This document shows positions 7,387-16,485 of a stretch of 64,000 nucleotides of DNA, one piece after another; positions within the stretch are counted from its first letter, which is position 1, and the number at the start of each line of letters is the position of its first letter. Where the stretch lies: the NCBI GenBank assembly GCA_963706685.1, contig CAVPMY010000005.1, forward strand, positions 930,001 through 994,000, written 5' to 3'. Both the position numbers and the translations under genes were made by a program. Origin of the DNA: CADEEN01 sp963706685 (GTDB lineage: Bacteria > Pseudomonadota > Gammaproteobacteria > Burkholderiales > Burkholderiaceae_C). Under the pieces are notes generated by a model. That model worked only from the letters and a program-made list of their open reading frames with translations. It did no database searches and had not been told where the DNA came from.

Positions 7387-9375
7387 TCAGAAATGGATGC
7401 CGCGCATCAGCTGCTGCATCGCCACCGCCTCGGCGCTCAGCTGCGGCCTGGCCGCCTTGTCGCCCTTGGCCGCCGACGAATCCGGGAACATGCGGAAGGT
7501 CGTGTTCATCGAGATCTGCGCAATGCGCGGCGCCAGCGCGTGCAGCAGTTCGCCGAAGATGCCGAGCCGGGTGGCGATGCGCACCGGCTTGCTGATGCAG
7601 GCCTGCGCCACCATGTCGGCGGCCTCTTCGGGCGCCAGCGTCGGCACGTTGTTGTAGATCTTTGTCGGCGCGATCATCGGCGTGCGCACCAACGGCATGT
7701 TGATCGTGGTGAAGGTGATGCCCACGTCGGCATACTCGCTCGATGCACAGCGTGTCCACGCATCGAGCGCCGCCTTGCTGGCCACATAGGCCGAGAAGCG
7801 CGGCGCATTGGTCAGCACGCCGATCGAGCTGATGTTGACGACGTGGCCCCTGTGCTTGGCCACCATGCCCGGCAGCACGCCCATGGTCACGCGCAGGCAG
7901 CCGAAGTAGTTGAGCTGCATCGTGCGCTCGTAGTCGTGGAAGCGGTCGTAGCTCGATTCGATGGCGCGGCGGATCGAGCGGCCGGCGTTGTTGATCAGGA
8001 AATCGACGCCGCCATGGTTCTCGTTGAGCAGTTTCGTGAAGCGGTCGCAGTCGGCCATGTCGGCGATGTCGGCCGAATAGGCGACGAAGCTGTAGCCCTT
8101 GGCCTTGGCCTCCTTGCAGGCCTCGTCGAGCTTGTCCTGGTCACGGCCGCAGATGATCGTCACCGCACCGGCTTCGGCAAACTTGTGCGCTGCCGCCAGG
8201 CCGATGCCCGACGAGCCGCCGGTCACCAGCACCACCTTGCCGGCCACCGTGCCCTTGAGCGAGCGGTCGATGAACAGGTCCGGGTCGAGATGGCGCTCCC
8301 AGTAGTCCCACAGCCGCCAGGCGTAGTCGTCGAGCTTGGGGCATTCGATGCCGCTGCCCTTCAAGGCGGCGTCGAGATCGCGCCGGTCGTAGCGCGTAGG
8401 CCAGTTGATGAACTCGAGGATGTCTTCGGGCAGGCCGAGGTCTTTCATCACGGCGCCGCGGATGCGGCGCACCGGTGCCAGCGCCATCAGCCCCTTCTTC
8501 ACGCTCTTCGGGATGAAGCCGAGCAGCGCCGCGTTGACGAACAGGTTCATCTTCGGCGCATGCGCAGCGCGACTGAAGATGTCGAGCACGTCGCCGATGC
8601 GGTAGCCCATCGGATCGACGAGGTGGAAGCATTTGCCCTTCAGCGCGACCTTGCTGTGCGCGATGTGATCGATGCAGGCGACAACGAAGTCCACCGGCAC
8701 GATGTTCAGCCGCCCGCCTTCGAGGCCCACCGACGGGAACCACGGCGGCATCAGCTGGCGCATGCGCTGGATCAGCTTGAAGAAGTAGTACGGGCCGTCG
8801 ATCTTGTCCATCTCGCCGGTCTGCGAGTCGCCGACGACGAAGGCCGGACGATAGATCGTCCACGGCACCTTGCTTTCCTTGCGCACGATCTTTTCGCTCT
8901 CGTGCTTGGTGTTGAAGTACGGATGGTCGAGGTTTTCGGCCTCATCGAACATGTCTTCGCGGAACACGCCCTCGTACAAGCCGGCAGCGGCGATCGACGA
9001 GACATGGTGCAAATGTTTGGCGTCGATGGCCTTGGCGAACTCGACGACGTTGCGCGTGCCTTCGATGTTGGCCTGGATCTGCGATTCTTCGTCGGCCTTC
9101 AGGTCGTACACCGCGGCCAGGTGGAACAGCGCGTCGATCTCGCCTTTGAGTCCCTTGATCTCGTCGGCGGCGACGCCCAGCTTCTTGCTCGTCAGGTCGC
9201 CGAAGACGGGAACAGCACGCGCCTTGGTCGTGCCCCAGTACTCGAGCAACTCCGGCACCTTGCCTTCGCTCTCCCTGCGCAACAGAAAATGAACCGTGGC
9301 GCCTTTGCGCGCGAGCAGGCTCTTGACGAGGCGTTTGCCGATGAAGCCGGTGGCGCCGGTGACGAAATACTGCAT
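7387..9375 (-). CDS. Bifunctional fatty acyl-CoA / fatty aldehyde reductase (two-domain SDR, wax-ester type)
   Basis: 662 aa with two fused short-chain-dehydrogenase domains. The N-terminal one (1-~370) has TGATGFIG (6-13) and YFNTK (Y153-K157) plus HLAAVY and NIVPVDFV, as in NAD_binding_4 acyl-CoA reductases. The C-terminal one (~378-640) has TGGSSGIG (385-392), NNAG (462-465), NISSIGV and the YxxxK Y530-K534. Length, domain order and stretches such as ERTMQLNYFG, NISSIGVLTNAPRFSAYV and TTINMPLVRTPMIAPTKIY match my recollection of the Marinobacter fatty acyl-CoA reductase that makes primary alcohols for wax esters. The enzyme should reduce long-chain acyl-CoA through aldehyde to alcohol with NADPH. 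It is divergent from a phasin gene; no wax synthase is in the window. Confidence 0.87.
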   Translation of the reverse strand: MQYFVTGATGFIGKRLVKSLLARKGATVHFLLRRESEGKVPELLEYWGTTKARAVPVFGDLTSKKLGVAADEIKGLKGEIDALFHLAAVYDLKADEESQIQANIEGTRNVVEFAKAIDAKHLHHVSSIAAAGLYEGVFREDMFDEAENLDHPYFNTKHESEKIVRKESKVPWTIYRPAFVVGDSQTGEMDKIDGPYYFFKLIQRMRQLMPPWFPSVGLEGGRLNIVPVDFVVACIDHIAHSKVALKGKCFHLVDPMGYRIGDVLDIFSRAAHAPKMNLFVNAALLGFIPKSVKKGLMALAPVRRIRGAVMKDLGLPEDILEFINWPTRYDRRDLDAALKGSGIECPKLDDYAWRLWDYWERHLDPDLFIDRSLKGTVAGKVVLVTGGSSGIGLAAAHKFAEAGAVTIICGRDQDKLDEACKEAKAKGYSFVAYSADIADMADCDRFTKLLNENHGGVDFLINNAGRSIRRAIESSYDRFHDYERTMQLNYFGCLRVTMGVLPGMVAKHRGHVVNISSIGVLTNAPRFSAYVASKAALDAWTRCASSEYADVGITFTTINMPLVRTPMIAPTKIYNNVPTLAPEEAADMVAQACISKPVRIATRLGIFGELLHALAPRIAQISMNTTFRMFPDSSAAKGDKAARPQLSAEAVAMQQLMRGIHF

Positions 9376-9547
9376 GGGGTCCCCTTGTACGGTGCGAGAT
9401 GTAGGCGGCCATTCTTAGGCCAAAGCGCAGGGGCCACACGCGCGCTTTCCCGAAGGCACCGCATAGACACGCCTCACTAGGAAAGCGCGCACAGCGCTCC
9501 TATAGTTGCCACACCGTACCGTTCACTCCCACATCGAGGACACACAC

Positions 9548-10081
9548 ATGGTCAAGAAGCTGCAGAAGATGGCCGGCAAGAAAGCCGCCAACCCCGCGGG
9601 TCTGTTGGACAACCCGATCGCCGCCGCCGTCAAGGGACAGGCCGAGCAGATCTGGCTGGCCGGCATGGGCGCGTTCTCCAAGGCGCAGGCCGAGGGCGGC
9701 AAGGCGTTCGAGCAATTGATGAAGCAAGGCGCTGCGCTGCAGAAGAAGACGCAGGGCCTGGCCGAAGAGCGCGTCAGCAGCGTCACCAGCAAGATGACCG
9801 CAGTCGCCGGTGGCGTCTCCGACAAGGCGGGCGCATCGTGGGACAAGCTGGAGTCGATCTTCGAGGCCCGCGTCGAGAAGGCACTCAACAAGATGGGCGT
9901 GCCCTCGCGCAAGGACGTCAACGCGCTGATCAAGCGCATCGATGAGCTTTCCTCCAAGGTCGGCGGCAAGGCCAAGGCTGCCGCGCCGCGCAAGGCCGCC
10001 ACCAAGACGGCCAGAAAGACAGCACGCCCCGCGGCCAAGAAGGCGCCGGCGGCCAAACGCGCGGTCAGCAAGAAGGCCTGA
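9548..10081 (+). CDS. Phasin-family granule-associated protein, PhaF/PhaI-like
   Basis: 177 aa. The N-terminal ~135 residues are predicted amphipathic helix with the phasin pattern QIWLAGMGAFSKAQAEGGKAFEQLMKQG, here broken into shorter runs (QIWLAGMGAFSKAQ; GGKAFEQLMKQG). The C-terminus (~140-177) is a Lys/Ala/Pro-rich histone H1-like tail (KKAPAAKRAVSKK), as in PhaF, which coats polyhydroxyalkanoate granules and touches DNA. The ATG follows GAGGACACACAC. A hairpin terminator follows the stop. Placement between a fatty acyl-CoA reductase and a patatin lipase suggests a storage-lipid or PHA role, by inference. Confidence 0.83.
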   Translation: MVKKLQKMAGKKAANPAGLLDNPIAAAVKGQAEQIWLAGMGAFSKAQAEGGKAFEQLMKQGAALQKKTQGLAEERVSSVTSKMTAVAGGVSDKAGASWDKLESIFEARVEKALNKMGVPSRKDVNALIKRIDELSSKVGGKAKAAAPRKAATKTARKTARPAAKKAPAAKRAVSKKA

Positions 10082-10105
10082 GCTGTTTCGACCCGGCTCT
10101 GTTTC

Positions 10106-10135
10106 AACGCCCCGCGCTGCGGGGCGTTGGTCTTT
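10106..10135 (+). terminator. Rho-independent terminator after the phasin gene
   Basis: Perfect 10-bp stem AACGCCCCGC / GCGGGGCGTT (10106-10115 and 10119-10128) with a 3-base loop, followed by a short T-rich stretch GGTCTTTCT. It lies 25 bp past the phasin stop codon. Confidence 0.8.
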
Positions 10136-10195
10136 CTGCGCTAGACGCGTCGATCCCATGCGCGCCGCGGGCCGCCACCTACACTGAGCCTCATC

Positions 10196-11449
10196 ATGCG
10201 CAGGACCACTTTCACGGCCAAGCCGAACGGCAAGGCCAAACGAGCCAAGCGCCACCCGCCCAGGATCGGCCTGGCCCTGGCCGGCGGCGGACCGCTCGGC
10301 GCCATCTATGAAATCGGCGCACTGTGCGCGCTCGATGAAGCGCTCGTCGGCCTCGAGCTGACGCAACTCGCGGGCTATGTCGGCGTGTCTGCCGGCGGCT
10401 TTGTGGCCGCGGGGCTGGCCAACGGCATGACGCCGCGCGAGTTGTGCGCGAGTTTCATCGAAAACACGTCGGACAGCACCGATCTGTTCAGCCCTTCATT
10501 GCTGATGCGTCCGGCCTGGGAGGAGTATTTCAAGCGCGCCGCCGCGCTGCCCTCACTCAGCGCTCAGGCCGCCTACCAATACTTCATCAAGCGCCGCTCG
10601 CGCATGGCCGCCATCGAGCGCCTGGGCCGCGCACTGCCTGCAGGCATCTTCAGCGGCCAGGCGATGCAGGAACGGCTGGCGGCCATCTTCAGCGAGCCCG
10701 GCCGCACCAACGACTTTCGCCGGCTCGAGCGCAAGCTCGTGCTCGTGGCCACCGATCTGGACAGCGGCGAGGCGGTTCGTTTCGGCGAACCCGGCGATGA
10801 CGACGTGCCGATCTCGCTGGCCGTGCAGGCCAGCGCCGCACTGCCGGGCCTGTACGCGCCGGTGGAAATCAAGGGCCGCACCTGCGTCGACGGCGCACTG
10901 AAGAAGACGCTGCACGCCAGCGTGCTGCTCGACGACGGCCTGGACCTGCTGATCTGCCTGAATCCGCTGGTGCCGTTCGACGCCACGCACGCGCCGCGGC
11001 ACAAGGTGCTGGGCAGCAACGACGAACGCATTCCGCGGCTGATCGACGGCGGCCTGCCGGTGGTGCTGTCGCAAACCTTCCGCTCGCTGATCCATTCGCG
11101 GCTCGAACTCGGCATGAAGGGCTACGAGCAGACGCACCCGCACACCGACATCCTGCTGTTCGAGCCCGACCACCGCGATGCCGAGCTGTTCCTGGCCAAC
11201 ACCTTCAGCTGGTCGCAGCGCAGCGCGCTGGCCGAGCACGCCTATCAACGCACGCGCGAGATGCTGCGCTCGCAACGCTCGGCGATGGCGGCACAACTGG
11301 CGCCGCACGGGGTGACGATCGACCACGCCGCGATCGACGCTGACGGGCGTCGCCTGATCGGCAAGGCGCGCCGCGGTGGCGCGCGCACCGGGCGGGCCCT
11401 GAAGAAGCTCGAAGAGACGCTGGCGGATCTGGAGAACGCGCGGCGCTAG
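10196..11449 (+). CDS. Patatin-like phospholipase / lipid hydrolase
   Basis: 417 aa. It has the patatin oxyanion loop GGGPLG (~30-35), the nucleophile elbow GVSAG (Ser65) and the catalytic aspartate in VDGALKK (Asp232), so the Ser-Asp dyad is intact. The basic N-terminus (~20 residues) is not a clear signal peptide. Family members hydrolyse acyl esters of phospholipids or neutral lipids. The gene lies 114 bp after the phasin, beyond a terminator, so it probably has its own promoter. A role in mobilising storage lipid is an inference from position. Confidence 0.85.
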   Translation: MRRTTFTAKPNGKAKRAKRHPPRIGLALAGGGPLGAIYEIGALCALDEALVGLELTQLAGYVGVSAGGFVAAGLANGMTPRELCASFIENTSDSTDLFSPSLLMRPAWEEYFKRAAALPSLSAQAAYQYFIKRRSRMAAIERLGRALPAGIFSGQAMQERLAAIFSEPGRTNDFRRLERKLVLVATDLDSGEAVRFGEPGDDDVPISLAVQASAALPGLYAPVEIKGRTCVDGALKKTLHASVLLDDGLDLLICLNPLVPFDATHAPRHKVLGSNDERIPRLIDGGLPVVLSQTFRSLIHSRLELGMKGYEQTHPHTDILLFEPDHRDAELFLANTFSWSQRSALAEHAYQRTREMLRSQRSAMAAQLAPHGVTIDHAAIDADGRRLIGKARRGGARTGRALKKLEETLADLENARR

Positions 11450-11465
11450 CGCGGAATCGTCCGTA

Positions 11466-12953
11466 TCAACCGAGATAGCGCGCTTCGAGATGGGCCTTGA
11501 AGTGCGCCGGGTTCAGCACCTCGCCACTGGCCCTGATCGCCAGCTCGTCGGTGCTCCAGCGCGAGCCCTGCAGCCAGATGTTGTCGCGCAGCCAATCGAA
11601 CACCGGCATGAAATCGCCGCGGTCAATGCGCTGGTCGAGGTCGGGCATGGCACGGCGCATCGCCGCGAACCACTGCGCGGCGTACATGGCGCCCAGCGAG
11701 TAGCAGGGGAAGTAGCCGAACAGGGATTCGGGCCAATGCACGTCCTGCATCGGCCCGTCCTTGAAGTTGCCTCGCGTGTCCAGGTGCAGCAGCTCGGCCA
11801 TCTGCCGGTCCCATAGCGCAGGCACATCTTCGGGCTCGATGTCGCCTTCGATCAGCGGCCGCTCGATCTCGTAGCGCAGGATGACATGCGCCGCGTAGCT
11901 GATCTCGTCGGCGTCGACACGGATCAGGCCGCGCTTGACGCGAGTCATCAGCCGCCACAGGTTGTCGGGGTCGAACGCCGCCTGGTCGCCGAAGGCCTCG
12001 CGCAGCATCGGCGCCATGATGTGCGCAAAGCCGGGGTGCCTGCCGAGCTGCATCTCGAAAGCGAGCGATTGGCTCTCGTGAATCGCCATCGATCGGGCCT
12101 GGCTGACCGGCTGGCCCAGCCACTCGCGCGGCCGGTTCTGTTCGTACCGGCCGTGACCGGTCTCATGCACCGTGGCCATCAGCGCTTGCAGGAATTCGTT
12201 GTCACGGTAGCGCGTGGTCATGCGCACGTCTTCGGGCACGCCACCGGAAAACGGGTGCGTGCTCGTGTCCAGGCGGCCGGCATCGAAATCGAAACCGAGC
12301 ATCGCGACGACGCGCCGGCACAGCGCCTGCTGTGCGGGCACCGCAAACGGGCCCTGGGCCTCGATCACGCTCTGCTGGCTCTGCCGCTCGACGACGCGGT
12401 CGATCAGGCCCGGCAACCACTGCCGCACCGAGCCGAAGACGCGGCCGACCTGTTCGCTCCTCATGCCCGGCTCGAATCGGTCCATCATCGCGTCGTACTT
12501 CGACAAGCCGCTTTGCTGCGCGAGCAAGGCCGCCTCTTCTCGCGCCAGCGCCACGACCGGCTTCCAGTTCTCGAGGAAGGCTGGCCAGTCATTGGCCGGA
12601 CGCTGCTGGCGCCAGGCATGTTCGCAGCGCGACGCGACCAGTTCCTGTTGGCTCACCAGCGACTCCGGCAGCGCGGTCGCTTGCTGCCAGTGGCGGCGGA
12701 TTTCGCGCAGATTGGCGCGTTGGTGTTCCGACAGCGGCTCCTGATCGGCGCGCTCGATGCGCTCGCCCAGTGTCGCCTCGGTACGCAGGCGGTGCATCAG
12801 TGCGGCCAGTTCGGCCATGGCCGCGGCGCGCGCATCGTTGCCCTTGGCGGGCATGTTGGCGGCGCGGTCCCAACTGACGATGGAACCCAGGTGCGCGTAG
12901 TGATGCAGGCGCGTGAAATGCGCGCTGAGTTCGTCGTAGGTCGGGGTGTTCAT
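11466..12953 (-). CDS. Metallocarboxypeptidase, M32 family
   Basis: 495 aa, the usual size for M32 (Taq/Pfu carboxypeptidase). Zinc motif HETGH lies at ~263-267, with the family motifs HPF (233-235), DVRMTTRY (242-249) and IHESQS, which supplies the third ligand glutamate, downstream. It should remove C-terminal residues from peptides in the cytosol. It is convergent with the patatin gene, leaving about 16 bp between stops. The start ATG is 12 bp from the stop of the upstream YqaA gene, consistent with one transcript. Confidence 0.92.
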   Translation of the reverse strand: MNTPTYDELSAHFTRLHHYAHLGSIVSWDRAANMPAKGNDARAAAMAELAALMHRLRTEATLGERIERADQEPLSEHQRANLREIRRHWQQATALPESLVSQQELVASRCEHAWRQQRPANDWPAFLENWKPVVALAREEAALLAQQSGLSKYDAMMDRFEPGMRSEQVGRVFGSVRQWLPGLIDRVVERQSQQSVIEAQGPFAVPAQQALCRRVVAMLGFDFDAGRLDTSTHPFSGGVPEDVRMTTRYRDNEFLQALMATVHETGHGRYEQNRPREWLGQPVSQARSMAIHESQSLAFEMQLGRHPGFAHIMAPMLREAFGDQAAFDPDNLWRLMTRVKRGLIRVDADEISYAAHVILRYEIERPLIEGDIEPEDVPALWDRQMAELLHLDTRGNFKDGPMQDVHWPESLFGYFPCYSLGAMYAAQWFAAMRRAMPDLDQRIDRGDFMPVFDWLRDNIWLQGSRWSTDELAIRASGEVLNPAHFKAHLEARYLG

Positions 12954-12965
12954 TGCTGGATTCTG

Positions 12966-13463
12966 TCAGTGCGCGATACCCATCTGTTCGGGGAAGAGCC
13001 ACAACAGCGCGCCGGTGTAGATCACATAGCGCAGAAACTTGCCGACGGCCATGTAGCCCACGCAGGGCCAGAACGGCAGCCGCATCCAGCCGGCGAGCGC
13101 GCACAACGGATCGCCGACCACGGGCAGAAAGGCCAGCAGGCAAGCCTTCGGCCCGAAATGCTCGAGCCAAGCGATCGCTTTCAACTCAGACGGCTTGCGG
13201 TGTTTGATTTTCTCGAATGCGCGCTCGGCGCCATAGCCCATCCACCAGCTGATGGCGCCGCCGATCGTGTTGCCCGCCGTGGCGACGAACATCGCCGGCC
13301 AGAACAACTCGGGGTTCAGATAGAGCAGCCCGGCGACTGCCGGTTCGCTGCCCATCGGCAGCAACGTGGCCGACAGCAGGGCCACGAAGAACAGCGTCAC
13401 GAGACCGTACTTCGGCAGCGCCAGCGCCGCCAACAGCGCGTGAACCCAGGCTTCCATTCGCAT
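12966..13463 (-). CDS. yqaA: YqaA-family (SNARE-associated / VTT-like) inner-membrane protein
   Basis: 165 aa with about four hydrophobic segments. The pattern PMGSEPAVAGLLYLNPELFW, GNTIGGAISWWMGYGAE and FLPVVGDPLCALAGWMR is typical of YqaA, a small DedA-related membrane family (E. coli YqaA 142 aa). Its biochemical role is not settled; DedA relatives act in lipid handling and membrane homeostasis. The start overlaps a second in-frame ATG two codons later. It is divergent from dusB across 68 bp. Confidence 0.85.
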   Translation of the reverse strand: MRMEAWVHALLAALALPKYGLVTLFFVALLSATLLPMGSEPAVAGLLYLNPELFWPAMFVATAGNTIGGAISWWMGYGAERAFEKIKHRKPSELKAIAWLEHFGPKACLLAFLPVVGDPLCALAGWMRLPFWPCVGYMAVGKFLRYVIYTGALLWLFPEQMGIAH

Positions 13464-13531
13464 CGATTATCCGGGCCATCGCGTCGCTATACTCACGCCT
13501 CTTTTTTCAGCAGCCACGACCACGCCTTGCC

Positions 13532-14572
13532 ATGAACATCGGTGCATTCGAGCTGCCGAACAACCTCTTCGTCGCGCCGATGGCGGGCGTCACCGACCGG
13601 CCGTTTCGCATGCTGTGCCGCCGGCTCGGTGCCGGGCATGCGGTCAGCGAGATGGTGACGAGCCGGCGTGAGCTGTGGTCGTCCCTCAAGACCTCGCGCC
13701 GCGCCGACCACGCCGGCGAGCCCGGGCCGATCGCGGTGCAGATCGCCGGCGTCGATGCGCAGGAGATGGCCGACGCGGCGCGCTACAACATCGACCGCGG
13801 CGCGCAGATCATCGACATCAACATGGGCTGCCCGGCCAAGAAGGTTTGCAACGTGTTCGCGGGCTCGGCATTGATGAGCAACGAGCCGCTGGCGCTGGCG
13901 ATCATCGAGTCCGTGGTGGCGGCCTGCGCACCGCGCGGCGTGCCGGTGACGCTGAAGATGCGCAGCGGACGCTGCGACCAGGAGAAGAACGCGCTGGCGA
14001 TCGCACGCGCCGCCGAGCAGGCCGGCATTGCGCTGCTGACCGTGCACGGCCGCACGCGCGAGCAGGGCTTCAAGGGCCTGGCCGAGTACGACACGGTTGC
14101 TGAAGCGAAGGCCGCCCTGCGCATACCGGTGGTGGCCAACGGCGACATCGACTCGCCGGAGAAGGCCCGTGCCGTGCAGGCGTACACGCAGGCCGATGCG
14201 CTGATGATCGGCCGCGCCGCGCAGGGCCGGCCGTGGATCTTCGGCGAGATCGCGCATTACCTGGCCACCGGCGAACCCCTCGCGCCGCCCACGGTGGCCG
14301 AGGCCGCACGCTGGCTCACCACCCACCTGCAGGACCACTACGCGCTGTACGGCGAGTTCAGCGGCGTGCGCAGTGCGCGCAAGCACATCGGCTGGGCGTT
14401 GCGCGAGCTGCCGGGCGGCGAGGCCTTCCGCGCCGAGATGAACCGCATCGACGACTGTGCCACCCAACTGCGCGCCGTCGGCGACTGGTTTGCGCGGCTC
14501 GGCGAACAGCACGATCGCCTGCCGCGCATCGCAGCGGCGGCCAACGACGACCTGATCGAGCTTTCCGCGTAG
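13532..14572 (+). CDS. dusB: tRNA-dihydrouridine synthase B
   Basis: 346 aa FMN enzyme that reduces uridine in the tRNA D-loop with NADPH. It shows the Dus start APMAGVTDRPFR (15-26), the catalytic cysteine in NMGCPAKKVCN (Cys100), the phosphate/FMN loop VVANGDIDS and MIGRAAQGRPW. It is the first gene of a dusB-fis pair, the conserved arrangement in gamma- and betaproteobacteria, and fis follows after 8 bp. Confidence 0.95.
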   Translation: MNIGAFELPNNLFVAPMAGVTDRPFRMLCRRLGAGHAVSEMVTSRRELWSSLKTSRRADHAGEPGPIAVQIAGVDAQEMADAARYNIDRGAQIIDINMGCPAKKVCNVFAGSALMSNEPLALAIIESVVAACAPRGVPVTLKMRSGRCDQEKNALAIARAAEQAGIALLTVHGRTREQGFKGLAEYDTVAEAKAALRIPVVANGDIDSPEKARAVQAYTQADALMIGRAAQGRPWIFGEIAHYLATGEPLAPPTVAEAARWLTTHLQDHYALYGEFSGVRSARKHIGWALRELPGGEAFRAEMNRIDDCATQLRAVGDWFARLGEQHDRLPRIAAAANDDLIELSA

Positions 14573-14580
14573 GCTAGAGC

Positions 14581-14817
14581 ATGACCAAGAAACAGATCGA
14601 CGCCTGCGTGCGCGACAGCCTCGAGCAGTACTTCAAGGACCTGCGCGGCGCCGAGCCGCATTCGTTGCACGCCCTGATCCTGGCGGCTGCGGAAAAGCCG
14701 CTGCTCGAGGTGGTGATGAGGCATGCCGAAGGCAACCAGAGCAAGGCCGCGGAATGGCTGGGCGTGAACCGCAACACGTTGCGACGCAAGTTGGTCGACC
14801 ACAAGCTACTCAAATAG
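14581..14817 (+). CDS. fis: Fis-family nucleoid-associated regulator
   Basis: 78 aa, shorter than E. coli Fis (98 aa), as is usual in betaproteobacteria. The C-terminal helix-turn-helix GNQSKAAEWLGVNRNTLRRK is intact; the N-terminal beta-hairpin arm is reduced. Fis bends DNA and modulates rRNA and other growth-linked promoters. Co-transcription with dusB is the norm and is supported by the 8-bp gap. Confidence 0.93.
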   Translation: MTKKQIDACVRDSLEQYFKDLRGAEPHSLHALILAAAEKPLLEVVMRHAEGNQSKAAEWLGVNRNTLRRKLVDHKLLK

Positions 14818-14826
14818 GAAACACGG

Positions 14827-16464
14827 TTGCTGCCGCGACCGTGTGCGCAGGCTTTGACTACATCCCTCACCGCATTGCTCTCGGTCTCCGACAAGACCGG
14901 CATCGTCGATTTCGCCCGCGCCCTGCACAAGACCGGCGTGAAGCTGCTGTCCACCGGCGGCACCGCCAGGCTGCTGGCGGCCAACGACCTGCCGGTCACC
15001 GAAGTCAGCGAGGTCACGGGATTCCCGGAGATGCTCGACGGCCGCGTGAAGACGCTGCACCCGCGCATCCATGGCGGCCTGCTGGCGCGGCGCGATGTAC
15101 CGGCGCACATGGCGGCGCTGGCCGAACACGGCATCGGCACGATCGACCTGCTGGTCATCAACCTCTACCCGTTCGCGCAGGCCACGGCCGAGGCCGACTG
15201 CACACTCGAAGACGCGATCGAGAACATCGACATCGGCGGCCCGGCGATGCTGCGTGCCGCGGCCAAGAACTGGCCCGACGTGGCGGTGGTGATCGATCCT
15301 GATGACTACGCGCAGGTGCTTGACGAACTGACATCGGGCGGGGTCCGGCGAGACACCAAGTTCGCGCTCGCCAAGAAGGTTTTCGCGCACACCGCGGCCT
15401 ACGACGGCATGATCACCAACTACCTGTGCGCGCTCGAGCCCGGCGCCGAAGACGCGGTCGCCGGCGTGCCCGCACGCGCCGAGTACCCCGCGGTGCTGAC
15501 CCTGCAGCTGACGAAGACCCAGGACATGCGCTACGGCGAGAACCCGCACCAGCGGGCCGCCTTCTATCGCGAGGCGAACGTGGCCAGCGGGTTGCTCGCC
15601 GGCTGGACGCAGTTGCAGGGCAAGGAGCTTTCATACAACAACATCGCCGATGCCGACGCGGCCTGGGAATGCGTCAAGAGCTTCACCGACGCGCCAGGAT
15701 CAGCAAGCGGCGCCTTCGGCGCCGCGTGCGTCATCGTCAAGCACGCCAACCCCTGCGGCGTCGCCGTCGGTGCGACGGTCGGCGAGGCCTATGGCAAGGC
15801 CTTGAAGACCGATCCGACGTCGGCTTTCGGCGGCATCATCGCCTTCAATGCGCCGCTGGACGGCGCCACGGCCGAGCAGGTGGCCCAGCAGTTCGTCGAG
15901 GTGCTGATCGCGCCCGAGATCACGCCGGCGGCGCGCGCCGTGCTGGCAGCCAAACAGAACGTGCGCCTGCTCGAAGTGCCGCTGTCGCAGGCCATGAATG
16001 CGCTGGACTTCAAGCGCATCGGCGGCGGCGTGCTGGTGCAATCGGCCGATGCCCGCAATGTCGAGACCACCGATCTGAAGCTGGTGACGAAAAAAGCGCC
16101 GAGCGCGCAGCAGATGCGCGACCTGCTGTTCGCCTGGAAGGTCGCCAAGTTCGTGAAGAGCAATGCCATCGTCTTCTGCGCCGGCGGCATGACGCTGGGC
16201 GTCGGCGCCGGTCAGATGAGCCGCATCGACAGTGCGCGCATCGCCGGCATCAAGGCCCACAACGCCGGCCTGACGCTGCAGGGTTCGGCCGTGGCCAGCG
16301 ACGCCTTCTTCCCGTTTCGCGACGGCCTGGACGTGGTCGTCGACGCCGGCGCGGCCTGCGTCATCCAGCCCGGCGGCTCGATGCGCGACGCCGAGGTGAT
16401 CGCCGCGGCCGACGAGCGCGGCATTGCGATGGTGCTGACCGGCGTTCGGCACTTCAGGCACTGA
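14827..16464 (+). CDS. purH: Bifunctional AICAR formyltransferase / IMP cyclohydrolase
   Basis: 545 aa enzyme for the last two steps of de novo IMP synthesis. The N-terminal MGS-like cyclohydrolase domain (ALLSVSDKTGIVDFARAL, LLSTGGTA, RVKTLHPRIHGG) spans ~15-150; the transformylase domain holds VIVKHANPCG and SAFGGIIAFN. No ATG occurs near the expected N-terminus. TTG at 14827, six bases after AGGAA, is the best start; a TTG at 14854 is the alternative. The gene follows fis by 9 bp, giving the betaproteobacterial order dusB-fis-purH. Confidence 0.95.
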   Translation: MLPRPCAQALTTSLTALLSVSDKTGIVDFARALHKTGVKLLSTGGTARLLAANDLPVTEVSEVTGFPEMLDGRVKTLHPRIHGGLLARRDVPAHMAALAEHGIGTIDLLVINLYPFAQATAEADCTLEDAIENIDIGGPAMLRAAAKNWPDVAVVIDPDDYAQVLDELTSGGVRRDTKFALAKKVFAHTAAYDGMITNYLCALEPGAEDAVAGVPARAEYPAVLTLQLTKTQDMRYGENPHQRAAFYREANVASGLLAGWTQLQGKELSYNNIADADAAWECVKSFTDAPGSASGAFGAACVIVKHANPCGVAVGATVGEAYGKALKTDPTSAFGGIIAFNAPLDGATAEQVAQQFVEVLIAPEITPAARAVLAAKQNVRLLEVPLSQAMNALDFKRIGGGVLVQSADARNVETTDLKLVTKKAPSAQQMRDLLFAWKVAKFVKSNAIVFCAGGMTLGVGAGQMSRIDSARIAGIKAHNAGLTLQGSAVASDAFFPFRDGLDVVVDAGAACVIQPGGSMRDAEVIAAADERGIAMVLTGVRHFRH

Positions 16465-16485
16465 CGCGCCCGAGCCGCCGGCGAC

